Of a stretch of DNA of 35,257 nt, positions 1-10,108 are shown one piece after another. A program made the translations under genes and the position numbers. The notes under the pieces are model-generated. The model did not search any database, was not told where the DNA came from, and worked only from the letters and a program-made list of their open reading frames with translations. Every line of letters starts with the position of its first letter. Position 1 is the first letter of the stretch. Source of the DNA: Chara braunii (Eukaryota > Streptophyta > Charophyceae > Charales > Characeae); assembly GCA_003427395.1 (NCBI GenBank), contig BFEA01000436.1, positions 610,454 through 645,710 of the forward strand. The letters run 5' to 3'.

Positions 1-9
1 TTTTTAGAG

Positions 10-346
10 GTAAGTACGTTCATGTCACCTTTGAGTATCAAATGGGCAAATAAAACAAGCGTCAGAAAAGAAAACCACACTGAGTTTGAAAAGGCGACCG
101 AAGTACCAAAGGCCGTGGTGTCAGACTGGGTGTCATGTTTACAGAGGTCGGCCGTGGTGTCAGAGGGGAAAACAAAAAGAAAAGAAAATGCCCAACGGAT
201 ACTTTTGGACCAAAATCACTCATTTCGAGTTGGAGCATGGTTTCCTTGCCGCTGTGAGTTTTTTTTGCCTTTAGCCTTTAGGGTTTCAAAACATGCCACG
301 TCTGCCGTCAATTTTTATATTTATTATTACTTTTTTTTTAATGCAG
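10..346 (+). other. Possible spliceosomal intron
   Basis: The window begins with GAG|GTAAGTACG, a near-consensus 5' splice site. At 330-346 a pyrimidine-rich stretch runs into TTTTTTTTAATGCAG|G, a good 3' splice site. The 337-base interval would end just before the long + frame that codes for LINE-like protein, and the codon after the acceptor is in phase with that frame. LINEs normally have no introns, so this may be chance or a host exon joined to LINE sequence. The upstream exon lies outside the window. Confidence 0.25.
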
Positions 347-1798
347 GGGCTGCGGAAAACCCTGCCAGGATGGGTAGCAAAGGTAGCCACAAGAGATCCT
401 TCCGACAATTGGGTTGTCAAGACGTCTGGGCATGCTTCTTCATATCATCCTTTAGGAAGAGAAGACAGTTTAAGACACAAATCTACCTTTTGGGAGGCTA
501 TCCATAAAGCTTGGAAGAGGTTACCAAGGGATGTGCAGTGTCCCCCAGCTGCCAAGAAAGAAGTGCCGAACCAGGTAGCGTTTGAAAATATGCGCATCAC
601 GGACCTGAATTCAGCACCCTTTCCGGCAAATGGCTCTACAGGCACTTTCGGCCAGGCAAGGGTCAAGATTCCAGATCTGTGGTCCTTACTACTAGGGGGA
701 TGGAGACCGCTATTGGAGCCCAAGGAAATTATACTCAGAGGGCTGCAACGGCAGATCGTCAGCGCAATCCCACAAGACTGGCTGCAGTTACTTGGGCGAG
801 AAGGCCTAGACCCTCCCGGTACATGGTACATCTCAGAACTGGAGAGGGAGGGGAAAGTGCTGTGGAAAGTGAAGGAAGTTCTCCCCACTGAATTCCGCAG
901 AGTAGAGAGAGGGCACTGTTCAGGTCCATTTGACACCCTGGCTTGGATAGAAGATGAGACCATCATGGAATGGGACAACCCCGCTCGAGTTGGTGTGGTA
1001 GGAACGAAAAGCAAAAGGCCGGTGTCACGTATTCTGACCTGGATAGCCAGGGTCCCCATGCGCCAGCTCAACATTGACACCCCGGCATGGGGGTGGACAA
1101 GCAGGGAAGAAGAGGACCACTTCCCCAGACTGTTGGACTTTTTGGTAGCTCTGGGGTACCAGCCATCCACGGGCCTGCACAAACGGCCAGCACAGATAGC
1201 CACTTCACACTGGCAACAGTGGCAAGCGGTCTGGGGAGAGGAGTTGATGAAGGCAGAACCAGAATTCGAAAGGCTGTGGAAGGCTCTGATCTCCCTCCCG
1301 GATGGCGAACAAGTAAGTATTCTCTGGCTTCTCTCATTGATGGTGACCCCGTTGGCCGTGTTGCAGAGCGAAGGCATGGAGAAGTTAATCTGGGTTGTAC
1401 CAGGTGCAGATGGCCGTTAGAGTCTACACCTTTGGTGGGAATGTCGAGCATCCAAGAGGATCTGGAACTGGTGGTTGCACCATTGCAGGGACATTGGCAG
1501 GCAGAGTGTCACCTGGGATGAGAAGTGGGTATTGCTCGGGTTTCTTCCTCCGAATGTAGCAGGTCACTGGGGATGGGGTTACATTGCACATGCAGTCACT
1601 GGTCAGATGCTTGATCTGTGATTCTGTGAGATCATCTGGTCCGACAGAAACAAGTCGAGATTCCAGAAGCGACCATTTTCAGACCAAGCAATTAGGGTGG
1701 ACTGGCGAAGGAAGACAAGAGCAGGGAGGGGGAGGCCAGGACAGAGCCACTGGTTTCAGAGGACCTGTGGCCACCGTCTGCCAGGAGCCAACAGTTAG
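293..1798 (+). pseudogene. LINE (non-LTR retrotransposon) C-terminal part, decayed
   Basis: One + frame runs from 293 to a TAG at 1796-1798, broken only by TAG at 1418-1420 and TGA at 1619-1621. The early part has the pattern of the region after the reverse transcriptase in LINE proteins: an FWEAIHKAWKRL segment, an F.N..I segment, PDLWS, then IPQDWLQLL followed by GTWYIS. After the first stop come HLWWEC and KRIWNWW, resembling the zinc-binding domain that ends LINE proteins, then EIIWSDRNKSRFQ, the usual W-x-x-RN-x-x-x-F motif. The second LINE at 20348-22374 has the same order (IPRRWKHLL, GTW, ELWFARNKWRFE), so the two are the same type of element. The reverse transcriptase itself would lie to the left of the window. 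Two nonsense changes in about 500 codons suggest fairly recent death. A long - strand frame at 445-1377 is its shadow. Confidence 0.6.
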
Positions 1799-2784
1799 CG
1801 ACGGTTCAACCCCGCAAGGGTCTGGTCCTGTCAAAATGGGTGCTAGACACAGTCATCGTAGCTAGGTGACAGGGGGAGGGGGCATGCAGTTAGCAGAGTT
1901 TTAGGGGCGGCGACATGTGACTGTGGGCCAGATAGAGTAGGGATGGAGCGGTACTAAGCTACCAACCAGGGCACTCAGTTGAGTAAGGCCGCGGAGTCCG
2001 TTCTCATTTCTCAAAGATTGCTCTACCTAGCCTGCAACCACAGATCTCTAGTACTACGCCTGACATTGCCCACCTCTGTTCCTCTCCCGATATTCTCCTC
2101 TTTCATCTCGTCTTCCTCAAGTCTTCCTTCCTGTCTCGGTAATGTTTCCTGTTTATGTGCTCCCACCTTCTCCTGGTACCTCCGACTTTTTCCCTCCCTG
2201 GTTGCTCTGGTACCTGTGTCGCTCTCTGCGACCTGTTCCCGATTCCCTCTTTACCAGTAGACACTATACTCCCTTTCAACTGCAGATGCTAGCCTTGGAA
2301 GTGCTGCGTTGTACAGCATTTGGGTATAATTTGTACGGACTCTGCTATTTTTCCTCAGTTTAGGTGATCATCTTTTCCCTGTCTTTTCGGGACGGGAACT
2401 TGGCTGAAGTCAGAATTGTTGTTAAGGAAGTAGCTCCTTCTACATGGCACCTGGTCATATTCCAGGCCAAAGCAGCACATGATGCATGGACTGGAATGGT
2501 TAGCAGATGCCCTTGTCGATTCGAGCATGCCTGATAGGGGTAAAGAGGGATTTCACTGAAGTTTTGACTGTTCTGAGAAAGTTGGCGCAGCAGCCTACAT
2601 TTGAGAGAGGGACACAGTCTTAGGGGTTCAAGGTGAAGCTCACAGAACTACTAGCAGCGGCGCCACCTTGACCAGTGAGAGTGTAACACGGGGCGGTGGG
2701 AACTCTACTGGTCAGGTGGTAAGACAGCATCCGATTCGGTGAAGCGCAAAATTGAGTTGTTCCCATTGTGATCAATACATCATA

Positions 2785-2814
2785 AAGATCCAAGGGATCG
2801 TGGTGGGGAACCCG
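2785..2814 (+). repeat. 30-bp direct repeat, copy 1 of 2
   Basis: AAGATCCAAGGGATCGTGGT followed by GGGGAACCCG recurs with a few substitutions at 3268-3297, 483 bases downstream. Confidence 0.6.
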
Positions 2815-3267
2815 ACATGGCAGCTCAGGCTCTATACAGTGTTATTGACCACCAGTGTGAGAGGGCATCCCTGTTGGCGAGGAGGGGATCATGGATGGTG
2901 AGGATAATCTAGCTGACGCACAACTTGGCCCTTGCTGCTAGGGCTTTAATAGTGGATCTGGTTGGTCTTACGGAGAGCATCTGGTTCCTGGAGTTCTTTC
3001 GTGTGCTGTTACAGATTTCGGAAAACACATTCGTTGACATCCACTCAAGATAACCCTTAACGCAATGTCACGACTTGGAAAGGCGGAGACAGTGTGAGTG
3101 TTACCACCAGTCGTGGGAAGGCTATTTGCCTGTAGTTAGCACAAGTACGGTAGGAAGCAAACAAAGTCTTGAACTGTATCCATGGTGATCTTGGTTGAGC
3201 GAATGTTGCTGCCAATATAGGTCCAAGGGTGTGTGTTGGGAAAACCGGCACTGGCTGACTTGCATTG

Positions 3268-3297
3268 AAGATCCGAGGGTCCGTGGTGGGAAACCCG
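3268..3297 (+). repeat. 30-bp direct repeat, copy 2 of 2
   Basis: AAGATCCGAGGGTCCGTGGT followed by GGGAAACCCG matches 2785-2814. The flanks are unrelated. Confidence 0.6.
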
Positions 3298-3632
3298 CAA
3301 GAGAAACAGATGAAGAAAAGTCCGAGACAGAGGGTCCCTGGGTCCTACAAGTCACACCTTCGGGGAAAAGCAGGTTCGGGTGCAGGTTGGCTGGGATCAA
3401 GGGGTTGCGCATCGGAGATGGGAGCACGCAAAGGCATTCCCTCAAGATCCCCTCCGAGGTATTGTACAATTCTCGTTCTTAGTCGATCAGCATCCTCATA
3501 TAGGTACTAGAGACAAGAGAACCATCAACAACACAAAGGAGAGGAGGGGAAAGATCGGACAACAGCACTTGGACTCGAAAGCAATCGTAACGAGCGAGAT
3601 GAGAAATTGATTTCATTGTTAGCAAACAATAA

Positions 3633-3654
3633 AGCAGATCCGGCTGGATCTGCT
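3633..3654. repeat. Perfect 9-bp hairpin
   Basis: AGCAGATCC and GGATCTGCT are perfect inverted arms around a GGCT loop. No T-run follows, and there is no reason to call it a terminator in a eukaryotic setting. Confidence 0.6.
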
Positions 3655-3789
3655 GGGGTGAAGGCTAACAACCTGAGAATAGGAACAGGTTCGGACTTCT
3701 CTCTTTACCAATCAATTACGGCGGACAGCCGTGTCAAAGCCTCATAGACGGTCACCCATGACTGCGGGAAACCAAGAGCGCACTGCCGT

Positions 3790-3837
3790 CGCTCTGTGCA
3801 CTATGCCTTATTCCCGACTCCCCGTGTTGGCAGTCCC
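3790..3837 (+). repeat. 48-bp direct repeat, copy 1 of 2
   Basis: The block starting CGCTCTGTGCACTATGCCTT recurs at 4021-4068 with a handful of substitutions. The copies are 231 bases apart, downstream of the 3' end of the cysteine-rich gene on the opposite strand. Confidence 0.75.
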
Positions 3838-4020
3838 AAGTTCAGAGGCTCGCCTGTTGGTGATGAGCCTAGTTCTATTTTGTCACGACTCATGAAAACC
3901 GAAGACGGTAACCTAGTGGCAATCATGGCAGATGCAGATCAACCTCGATCCTCCATTGTTTCCTACAATGGAAACCTACCCGCTAAATCTGTCAAATCGT
4001 TCAACCATTGCTGTAGAGCC

Positions 4021-4068
4021 CGCTCTGTGCACTATGCCTTATTCCGGCCTCCCGGTGTTCGCAGTCCC
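4021..4068 (+). repeat. 48-bp direct repeat, copy 2 of 2
   Basis: Second copy of the block at 3790-3837, same orientation. Both share the ends CGCTCTGTGC and GCAGTCCC. Confidence 0.75.
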
Positions 4069-4311
4069 CCATTGTTTCCTCGTACGAACCAGAGTACTAG
4101 GGTAAGCAAGCTGATTTGCAACAACGCGTACTGCAGACATCCTCAGCGCTTCGTCCGTTCTACTAGTGGTGGTGCTTGAGGAAAAGCAGTTATCCTGGAT
4201 TTGCCCTTCTGGCGAACGGAAAAGCGGCGCCACAGTACTCGTTGCCTGCGCGCAGGTTTGCACCATCCCTGAACAAACTTCTTCTACCAGCGCCCTGGAT
4301 GACGCCATGGC

Positions 4312-5176
4312 TTACTTGCCGAGAGGTATGACCGTTGTGGTAGCGCAAGGGCGCTTGCACTCTCCCAGGACACACTTCGCCCCGGTGGGACAGTCACAAT
4401 CCTTGCAGCACTTCTGGCACGGACCGCAGGGCACACAGCGCTTTTGTCCCTTGGGGCAGCACGGAAGCTTGCACTGTCCGTCGACGCACTTGTGGCCCTT
4501 GGGACAATCGCAATGCTTGCAGCACTTCACGCAGGGACCGCCCTTACAGCAGCGCTTCAGTCCGGGCGGGCAGCCGCACGGGGGCTTGCACTGTCCCCTG
4601 ACGCACTTCTNCGGGCGGGCAGCCGCACGGGGGCTTGCACTGTCCCCTGACGCACTTCTGCCCCTTGGGACAATCACAGTCCTTGCAGCACTTCACGCAG
4701 GGACCGTCCTTGCAGCAGCGCTTCAGCCCAGTCGGGCAGCCGCACGGGGACTTGCACTGTCCGTTGACGCACTTGTGCCCCTTGGGACACTCGCAATCCT
4801 TGCAGCACTTCACGCAGGGGCCGTCCTTACAGCAGCGCTTCAGTCCAGGGGGGCAGCACGGGGGCTTGCACTCTCCCCTGANGCACTTCNTCCCGGNGCC
4901 ACAGTCGCAGTCCTTGCAGCACTTCACGCACGGACCGTCCTTGCAGCAGCGCTTCAGTCCAGGGGGGCANCCGCACGACGGCTGNCACTCGCCCTTGACG
5001 CACTTCTTCCCAGGGCCACAGTCGCAATCCTTGCAGCACTTGACGCACGGACCGTCCTTACAGCAGCGCTTCGTCCCAGGTGCGCAGGGACATGGCGCCT
5101 TGGCATCAGCGACATCAAGGGCGCAAGCCAGGACGACCAAACTCGCAACGGCCAATGCCGCAGTAAACCGACCCAT
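4312..5176 (-). CDS. Secreted cysteine-rich tandem-repeat protein (frame broken at an N)
   Basis: The ATG at 5176-5174 is preferred over an in-frame GTG 15 bases upstream. It opens a typical signal peptide: MGR, then a hydrophobic stretch of about 17 residues, ending near ADA. Six repeats of about 38 residues follow, each with the pattern C-P-P-G-L-K-R-C-C, K-D-G-P-C, V-K-C-C, K-D-C-D-C, P-K-G-x-K-C and G-x-C-K-P-P-C, that is 10-12 cysteines per unit. Repeat 1 (CAPGTKRCC) and repeat 6 (CPKGQKRC) are the most divergent, as expected at the edges. The protein ends in a short non-cysteine tail and TAA at 4314-4312. Spacing and cysteine density suggest an extracellular disulfide-rich fold; the CPKG..C..G.C end of each repeat loosely resembles EB-type modules. 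I do not recognise the family and assign no function. Unresolved bases sit at 4612, 4882, 4890, 4897, 4970 and 4985. The first lies in a near-identical duplication of about 45 bases that shifts the frame, so an intact gene of about 260-275 codons is likely. Confidence 0.7.
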
Positions 5177-5639
5177 CTTTGCGACCGGCACGGCTTTCGC
5201 TTAAGACGCTATGGTTGGTTGGCGAGTTCAAATTTCCAACAGCACACCCTGCAGCAACAGGACACACAAGCAACCATCGTACAGAGAAAAAGAGAGGCAA
5301 CGCAGCGATGTGACAAGTATAAGTATCACGGTTGGTCAGCTTCGACGGTGAGCCCGCCCAAACGCGTCATGGCGTCGCGAGCGAACGACTTGCTCGAACC
5401 AACGGCGCAGCTCTCTACGACCTCTCTGAGCTACCACACAAGCTACGAGCATCGCGCACAGATACAAAACCAAAACGATCATATCAAACAAAGAAGACAA
5501 GGAGTATTCTCACGGTAAACAGAGAGTTTCAGACAGGGACAAAAGAGCGAGATGGAAACGTTGGTCAGGCGCTCGCGGTTCAGGAGCTCCAGCAGATTCG
5601 GCGGTGATCGCCACGAGCATCATGAACTTGGCAACAACG

Positions 5640-5640
<1 letters not shown>
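5177..5640 (-). promoter_or_regulatory. Upstream region of the cysteine-rich gene
   Basis: No other gene is visible immediately upstream of the ATG at 5176. On the - strand an A/T-rich CTTATACTTG at about 5314-5325, some 140 bases before the ATG, is the only TATA-like candidate. Open frames here lack recognisable motifs. The promoter assignment rests on position only. Confidence 0.25.

Positions 5641-5690
<50 letters not shown>
5641..5690 (+). repeat. (CA)25 microsatellite
   Basis: Twenty-five uninterrupted CA dinucleotides. They create a spurious Thr-His frame on the + strand and Val-Cys on the other. Confidence 0.98.
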
Positions 5691-5694
<4 letters not shown>

Positions 5695-6090
5695 CTCGCT
5701 CACATTGACAGCGATTCAGACTGAAGCGGTCAAAGAGAAGCTGGAGTGGGGGGAGCTCGAACGCGACTCCGCTAAAACAGCGAGGTTGAAAGCCGGAAGA
5801 GCAGGAAGACCTTCGAATGCGAAGATAGACACGGGGAGTATTAGTATTTGGAGGAAAAATTTGCAACGGGAAGCTTCTCTTTCGGGAGACGGACTGTCCG
5901 AGAACCGCACGCAATCTGCTGTTCGACCAGACGGAAATGTGGCGTCATGACTTCTGCCTAGTACGCAACAATGCTGAACTGCACACGACGAGACCTCTCT
6001 CTCACACTCAGCAAGTAAATTGAACGCATGATTTTGCGGCAAAAAGGCAACCAGTTTCAGGTGCAGACAAGGCAGGCTGGTCAACCCCAG

Positions 6091-6130
6091 CAGCAACACC
6101 AGCAACACCAGCAACACCAGCAACACCAGC
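6091..6130 (+). repeat. 9-bp minisatellite, CAGCAACAC x4
   Basis: Four perfect CAGCAACAC units plus a partial fifth. Confidence 0.95.
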
Positions 6131-6390
6131 CTCACAAGCACGACATAAACATAGAGTGCAGAGAGGGGAGGGGGCGCGCGAGTCCCGTAAAGGAGAGAGT
6201 GACGAACTGGTGGAGGGAGAAAATGAAAGGCGGAGGCGTGCGGGGTAGGGGGGAATTCGACAACGGACCCACGGAAGCTTCTCTTTCATGCCGCAATCGA
6301 AAAAAACACCACGCGATCTTCCGCGTCGGTGACAGTCAGACGATGCTACAGTCTCCACACGGACGCCTCAGCAATTCAATTTCTGGGTGC

Positions 6391-6491
6391 ACGACGGAAG
6401 CTTTACTCGAAGGAAGCTACGTGATCTACATTGCACACGAAGGAAGCTATATTGCTCACGAGGGAAGCTAGGTTGCATACAACGGAAGCAG
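6391..6491 (+). repeat. Degenerate minisatellite around a GGAAGCT core
   Basis: Five tandem units share ACGAAGGAAGCTA or close variants, spaced about 17 to 28 bases. Later units are joined by TTGC(A/T). A GGAAGCT core also occurs at about 5869 and 6275. Confidence 0.7.
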
Positions 6492-6793
6492 TTAATTTCC
6501 AATAATACAGAAGATGCCCAGTAACGATAAGCAGTTCACCACAGGACTTGGAGAATCTTTACGCCATCGCTGTCGCTGGGCAGGACAACCTCGTTTCATC
6601 GTACGTACAGCTAGTTGGACCTTCCGAGCCCAAACAGTCTCTCCTGTCTACCTAACGACCATCAGTTCTGAAACCTCTCCAAACTGCTCCACAGACACGC
6701 CGCACCAATTATACACATAACACCGAACGAACCACCGAGACAAAAAGCGGATCAAACAGCCGAGAGCGCAAGGGGAGGTGGGGGGCGACAGAG

Positions 6794-6818
6794 AGACAGA
6801 CAGACAGACAGACAGACC
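6794..6818 (+). repeat. (CAGA)n microsatellite
   Basis: A run of CAGA/GACA tetranucleotides. Confidence 0.9.
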
Positions 6819-7435
6819 CCCCTTCTCTACTCTAGGAAGAATAGAGTGCGACTTCTCCTTGCTCACGTAGGCCAAGATTTACTGCTGATTCGCTTCTGCC
6901 TACTCTTTTCTATCGGCATCACATCCATCCTTGGTAGTTCTCTTTGCAGATCTCGCGGAAAGAGATAACGTAAACAGAGAGAAAAAGAGTCCAAAGAGAA
7001 CGAGTGCCTTAATTTAGTCCATACCACGGAAAGGCGAGGCAGACAAGGAAGAAGAAAACCGGACGCAGGAGAAAGCCGGGAAGACATGGGAGAACATAAG
7101 AAAGAAGGCAGATATGGCTGCGAAAGTGCGAAGACAAGAAATAGGAAAAGGACGTGGTGAAAGGACGGAACAAAAAACGACTGAGGAATTGCTGAACCGA
7201 GTACACAGAGCCACTGCTCTCCACGTACCTTGCTCCGAAAGGACACAATCGTAATCGCCCCGTACGGTTGCGAGCACGCTTGACCTGGGAGACGTGCACT
7301 ATCTCTTTTATTCCTTCATCACATGCGCCATCGTCCTCGCTACAACACCCGCAACTCGGAACTGCCTGCCGCCAAGTACTATACTCCCAGTTGCAGGAGC
7401 TGACGTGCAGTGCTCTCCTGTTTTGCTTTCTTTTT

Positions 7436-7552
7436 TTCTTCCTTTCTTTTTTTTTTTTTNGGNNNCNTNTTNNTTNCCCTCCCCGCCTTCGATGCACTCG
7501 GATTTTTTTTTTCTTTTTTTTTTTNTTTTTTTTTTTTTTCTTTTTTTTTCCA
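7436..7552. repeat. Poly(T) tracts with unresolved bases
   Basis: Long T-runs interrupted by single C and scattered N (7460-7477, 7525). Base calls are unreliable here. Confidence 0.85.
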
Positions 7553-8500
7553 AAACAAAATCATATTACGAAAGAATAATGGGGAGGCCGGGGACCTCAC
7601 AGTTCAACCCGGAGTTATCCCGGCAGCATTAGCCGGTTTAGCTTAAGACTCAAATTCTTATGAGAATACTCTGATACTACTCTGCTTGGTGTATGCACCG
7701 AATACTCTGACTGTCCACGACCTACTGCAAGTAAAACTACAACTAAGCATACCGCTAACTACCCCTAATGCTACCAGCCCCAATGAACGAAAGAGGCCTA
7801 CCTGCAGCCTCCCCAAACCTAAGCCGGTTCTTAAACTAATGTCCCTCTAAGTGATGCCCCCTTCTGCGGAGCTAAAAACCGAGAGACTAGGTAAGGATGC
7901 ACTCGTTTTCATTTCGTTGCTCTGTGCCTTACTGGTTTTGTCCGTATCTCCCTAGGCGAGGCCAGTACTGCACGGCACACTGCACATCTACTGGCGCCTC
8001 CCTGCTGGTTGTGTCCGTGCCTTTTCGCGCTATTCCGTGCCCTCCCGCGCGTAGTACCCACTGGCACTTGGGATTTACGATATACGAATATTGATTTCGA
8101 CTGTGAAGTGGCGACGCCCAAAGTCCACGCACGCCACCGACGTTGCCGCGCTCCGCTGCTCGCCAAGTGGCATCGCCACACCACTTTTGAAATGAGCAAA
8201 ATGAGAATGAACTTCCCGCTAGAACATGGCCAGATGCATCCGCCACATTCTTGCATTTTCATTTTTCTTTTTATTTTAAATGGGCGATGGCCTTGAGATA
8301 TTGGGTCTCGATCCGCTACTCTAGACTCTCCAATGAGTCTCGAGCTGTCAGACTCTAGAAACGACTGAAAAAGAGAGAGCATTGCTTCACCACTCTAGAA
8401 GGTCGAACTCGAGAAGGCCTCTCGGATGTCAGACCGCCCTTTGAAAGAGCTACTCGACACGGCCAGCACGTTTTTTTTTGTTTTTTTTTTTGAGGGAGTA
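7553..8500. other. No recognisable gene; diverged repeats
   Basis: No convincing coding sequence. About 8177-8240 (CACTTTTGAAATGAGCAAAA onward) is a diverged copy of about 8514-8578. About 8430-8475 (AGACCGCCCTTTGAAAGAG) resembles about 8850-8900. The segments seem to be old duplications of one local unit. Confidence 0.45.
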
Positions 8501-8807
8501 AGGGCCTCGCTGCACTACTCTCCAAATGTGCAAAACGAGAGTGAATCTTCGTCTAGAATATGGAAACATACACCGCATTGATTTTTGTCTGTTGTGCATT
8601 CGAGAGTAGTGCAGCGGGGCCCTAAGTGTGTGATCCCACTGGAAAAGAGAACATCGCTCCACTTAGGGCCAGATCCCACTGGGAAAGTGGATTGGAGTAA
8701 GTGCTGAACGTGGACGTGGTCCATGCAGAGATGCAGAAAAGCCGATCAATCACAATGTTTTGCACATCTCCACAAATACGTCCAGATTCAGACACTTACT
8801 CCAATCC
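8501..8807. repeat. Pair of inverted repeats, possible foldback/MITE remnant
   Basis: Arms 8501-8522 and 8602-8623 (22 bp, one mismatch, AGGGCCTCGCTGCACTACTC core) face each other across 79 bases. A second pair, 8689-8703 and 8793-8807 (GGATTGGAGTAAGTG and its complement), is perfect over 15 bp and extends imperfectly inward. GATCCCACTGG also repeats directly at about 8632 and 8671. No target-site duplication was found. Confidence 0.55.
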
Positions 8808-8941
8808 TCTTTGCCCGTGGTATCTCGCCCTTACTCTGGAAGGTAACTCGAGACCGCTCTTTGAGAGAGAGCGCTACAGGACACGGCCAGGACGTTGTTG
8901 TCCGCCAGACTCTAGGTGCACTCCAAAAAATTGCTCAACTG

Positions 8942-8969
8942 TTTTTTTTTTTTTTTTTTTTTTTTTTTT
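8942..8969 (+). repeat. Poly(T) tract of 28
   Basis: Uninterrupted run of T. It could be the tail of a - strand retroposed sequence, but no matching target duplication was found. Confidence 0.9.
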
Positions 8970-9049
8970 CTTTGAAATTGCTCAACTTTCGAAGGTCCTG
9001 GATGCCTCCCTTGAGATTCCCGCCGCTGCAGGCGGGCGCTCGCAGGCAG

Positions 9050-9131
9050 GCGCTGTCGAAACGTCAAGAGTGCCACGGGAGAGGAGGAGAGCGCTGTGGA
9101 AACGTCAAGAGTGCGATGGGAGAGGAGGTTG
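9050..9131 (+). repeat. 41-bp tandem duplication
   Basis: Units 9050-9090 and 9091-9131 share GAAACGTCAAGAGTG and GGGAGAGGAGG, with a few substitutions. Confidence 0.8.
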
Positions 9132-9242
9132 ACAACTCAAGAAAAGCGTGAGTGCCACGACGGATTCTCGCCATTTATCATCGGACAAACCATTTCGAGA
9201 CCTGAAAAATGGGGGCATCGAAAACGACAAAGCCCTCCACCG

Positions 9243-9312
9243 CCAGGACAGAGCGCCGGACAAAACGAGCACATGTGCCAGGACAGCGCGCCGGACACAA
9301 CGAGCACATGTG
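9243..9312 (+). repeat. 35-bp tandem duplication
   Basis: Units 9243-9277 and 9278-9312 both start with CCAGGACAG and end with ACGAGCACATGTG; they differ at two positions. Confidence 0.9.
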
Positions 9313-9515
9313 GCTGGGCCGACAACTGCAAAAAGAATCTCCCGCCCTTTTCCTTTCTTTTTCTGTTTTTTTTTGTTTTTTTTTTCAAGCTATATTCTTC
9401 TCTCAATTTGACCTCGCACTACCTACCTACGACTGCTCCAACCATCCTTCCCCGAACATAACGCAAATGCGTTGTATTCGAGTTTTAAAATTGACAAAAA
9501 ATGGATAGAAGGCGA

Positions 9516-9558
9516 ATGCATTCTATTCAAAATTTAGGGCTATTTGAATAGAACGCAT
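9516..9558. repeat. 16-bp hairpin
   Basis: Arms ATGCATTCTATTCAAA (9516-9531) and its complement (9543-9558) with one mismatch. Related TTGTATTCGA segments flank it on both sides. Confidence 0.6.
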
Positions 9559-9840
9559 ACCAGTTGTATTCGAATAGAACGGACCCTAGGCATTGTATTA
9601 GTTTACCATGCGTATGCTTTATGTTCCAGGAAAGATGGTAAGACCTCCACTGTTTCTTTTTTCTTTTTTTTTTGAGCGCGCTCAAATGTTGCATAGCTGT
9701 TCCTGAGGGCATACTCAGGGCATACTCACATGGGGACCTATAATCCCAAAATCCCAAAAGAAAGGGGAAAAGGCCTGTCACACGGATCTACCAAATTCGC
9801 AAATGTACTATTCCAGTGCCCATTAGTCAGCGGCCTGGAA

Positions 9841-10105
9841 AGCCACGGGGCAAGGGATTTTGCGGTCACCTCTGGAGGTGACCGCAAATTCCCTTTTTTT
9901 TTTTTTTTGTCTTCAAAAATTGGCAAAAATTCGTTCACAAAAGTTCGTGCACAATTGCTGGATGCCGCCCTGTGACCAGCCAAGTACCAAATCCCCATTT
10001 CTCCAGAGGGCTGCCACTTTGTCCCATCTGAAAAGTTACAGCAGTGTGACGTGAACCATGCCCAAATCTCAAATAGGCCCTTCCCAAATCTAGTGGTTTG
10101 GTGGA
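9841..10105 (+). repeat. Dispersed repeat, copy 1 (hairpin-bearing)
   Basis: This stretch recurs in the same orientation at 22861-23140. Shared landmarks in order: AGCCACGGGGCAA, TTTGCGGT, GAGGTGAC, GCAAAT, AAAATTCG, CACAATT, CATGCCCAA and CCTTCCCAAATC. This copy contains a strong hairpin at 9854-9893 (18-bp arms, one mismatch, CTGG loop) followed by a T-run. It abuts the reverse-transcriptase fragment that starts at 10109. Confidence 0.7.
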
Positions 10106-10108
10106 ACT

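Larger units (their letters stand above)
1799..3789. other. No recognisable gene; probable LINE 3' flank with short repeats
   Basis: Open frames here are short, overlap on both strands and show no recognisable motif. The first few hundred bases may be the 3' untranslated part of the preceding LINE, but no poly(A) or other tail marks its end. The stretch contains the 30-base direct repeat and the hairpin listed separately. Confidence 0.5.
5691..7435. other. Gene-poor stretch with minisatellites
   Basis: No frame with recognisable protein features. The tandem repeats at 6091-6130, 6391-6491 and 6794-6818 are listed separately. GAAGCTTC palindromes occur at about 5870 and 6276; they match a minimal heat-shock-element pattern but are too short to call. 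Confidence 0.5.

Noticed and set aside
445-1377. 310-residue frame on the - strand
   Set aside because: It is antiparallel to the LINE frame at 293-1798, which has recognisable motifs; Ser/Pro-rich content is typical of a shadow frame.
3633-3654. Transcription terminator hairpin
   Set aside because: The stem is perfect but there is no T-run, and rho-independent termination is not expected in this genome.
5552-5950. Thr-His repeat protein
   Set aside because: Produced by the (CA)25 microsatellite, with no coding features on either side.
5866-6283. Heat-shock elements (GAAGCTTC)
   Set aside because: Only single minimal palindromes, also part of a local GGAAGCT repeat pattern, 700-1100 bases from the nearest gene start.
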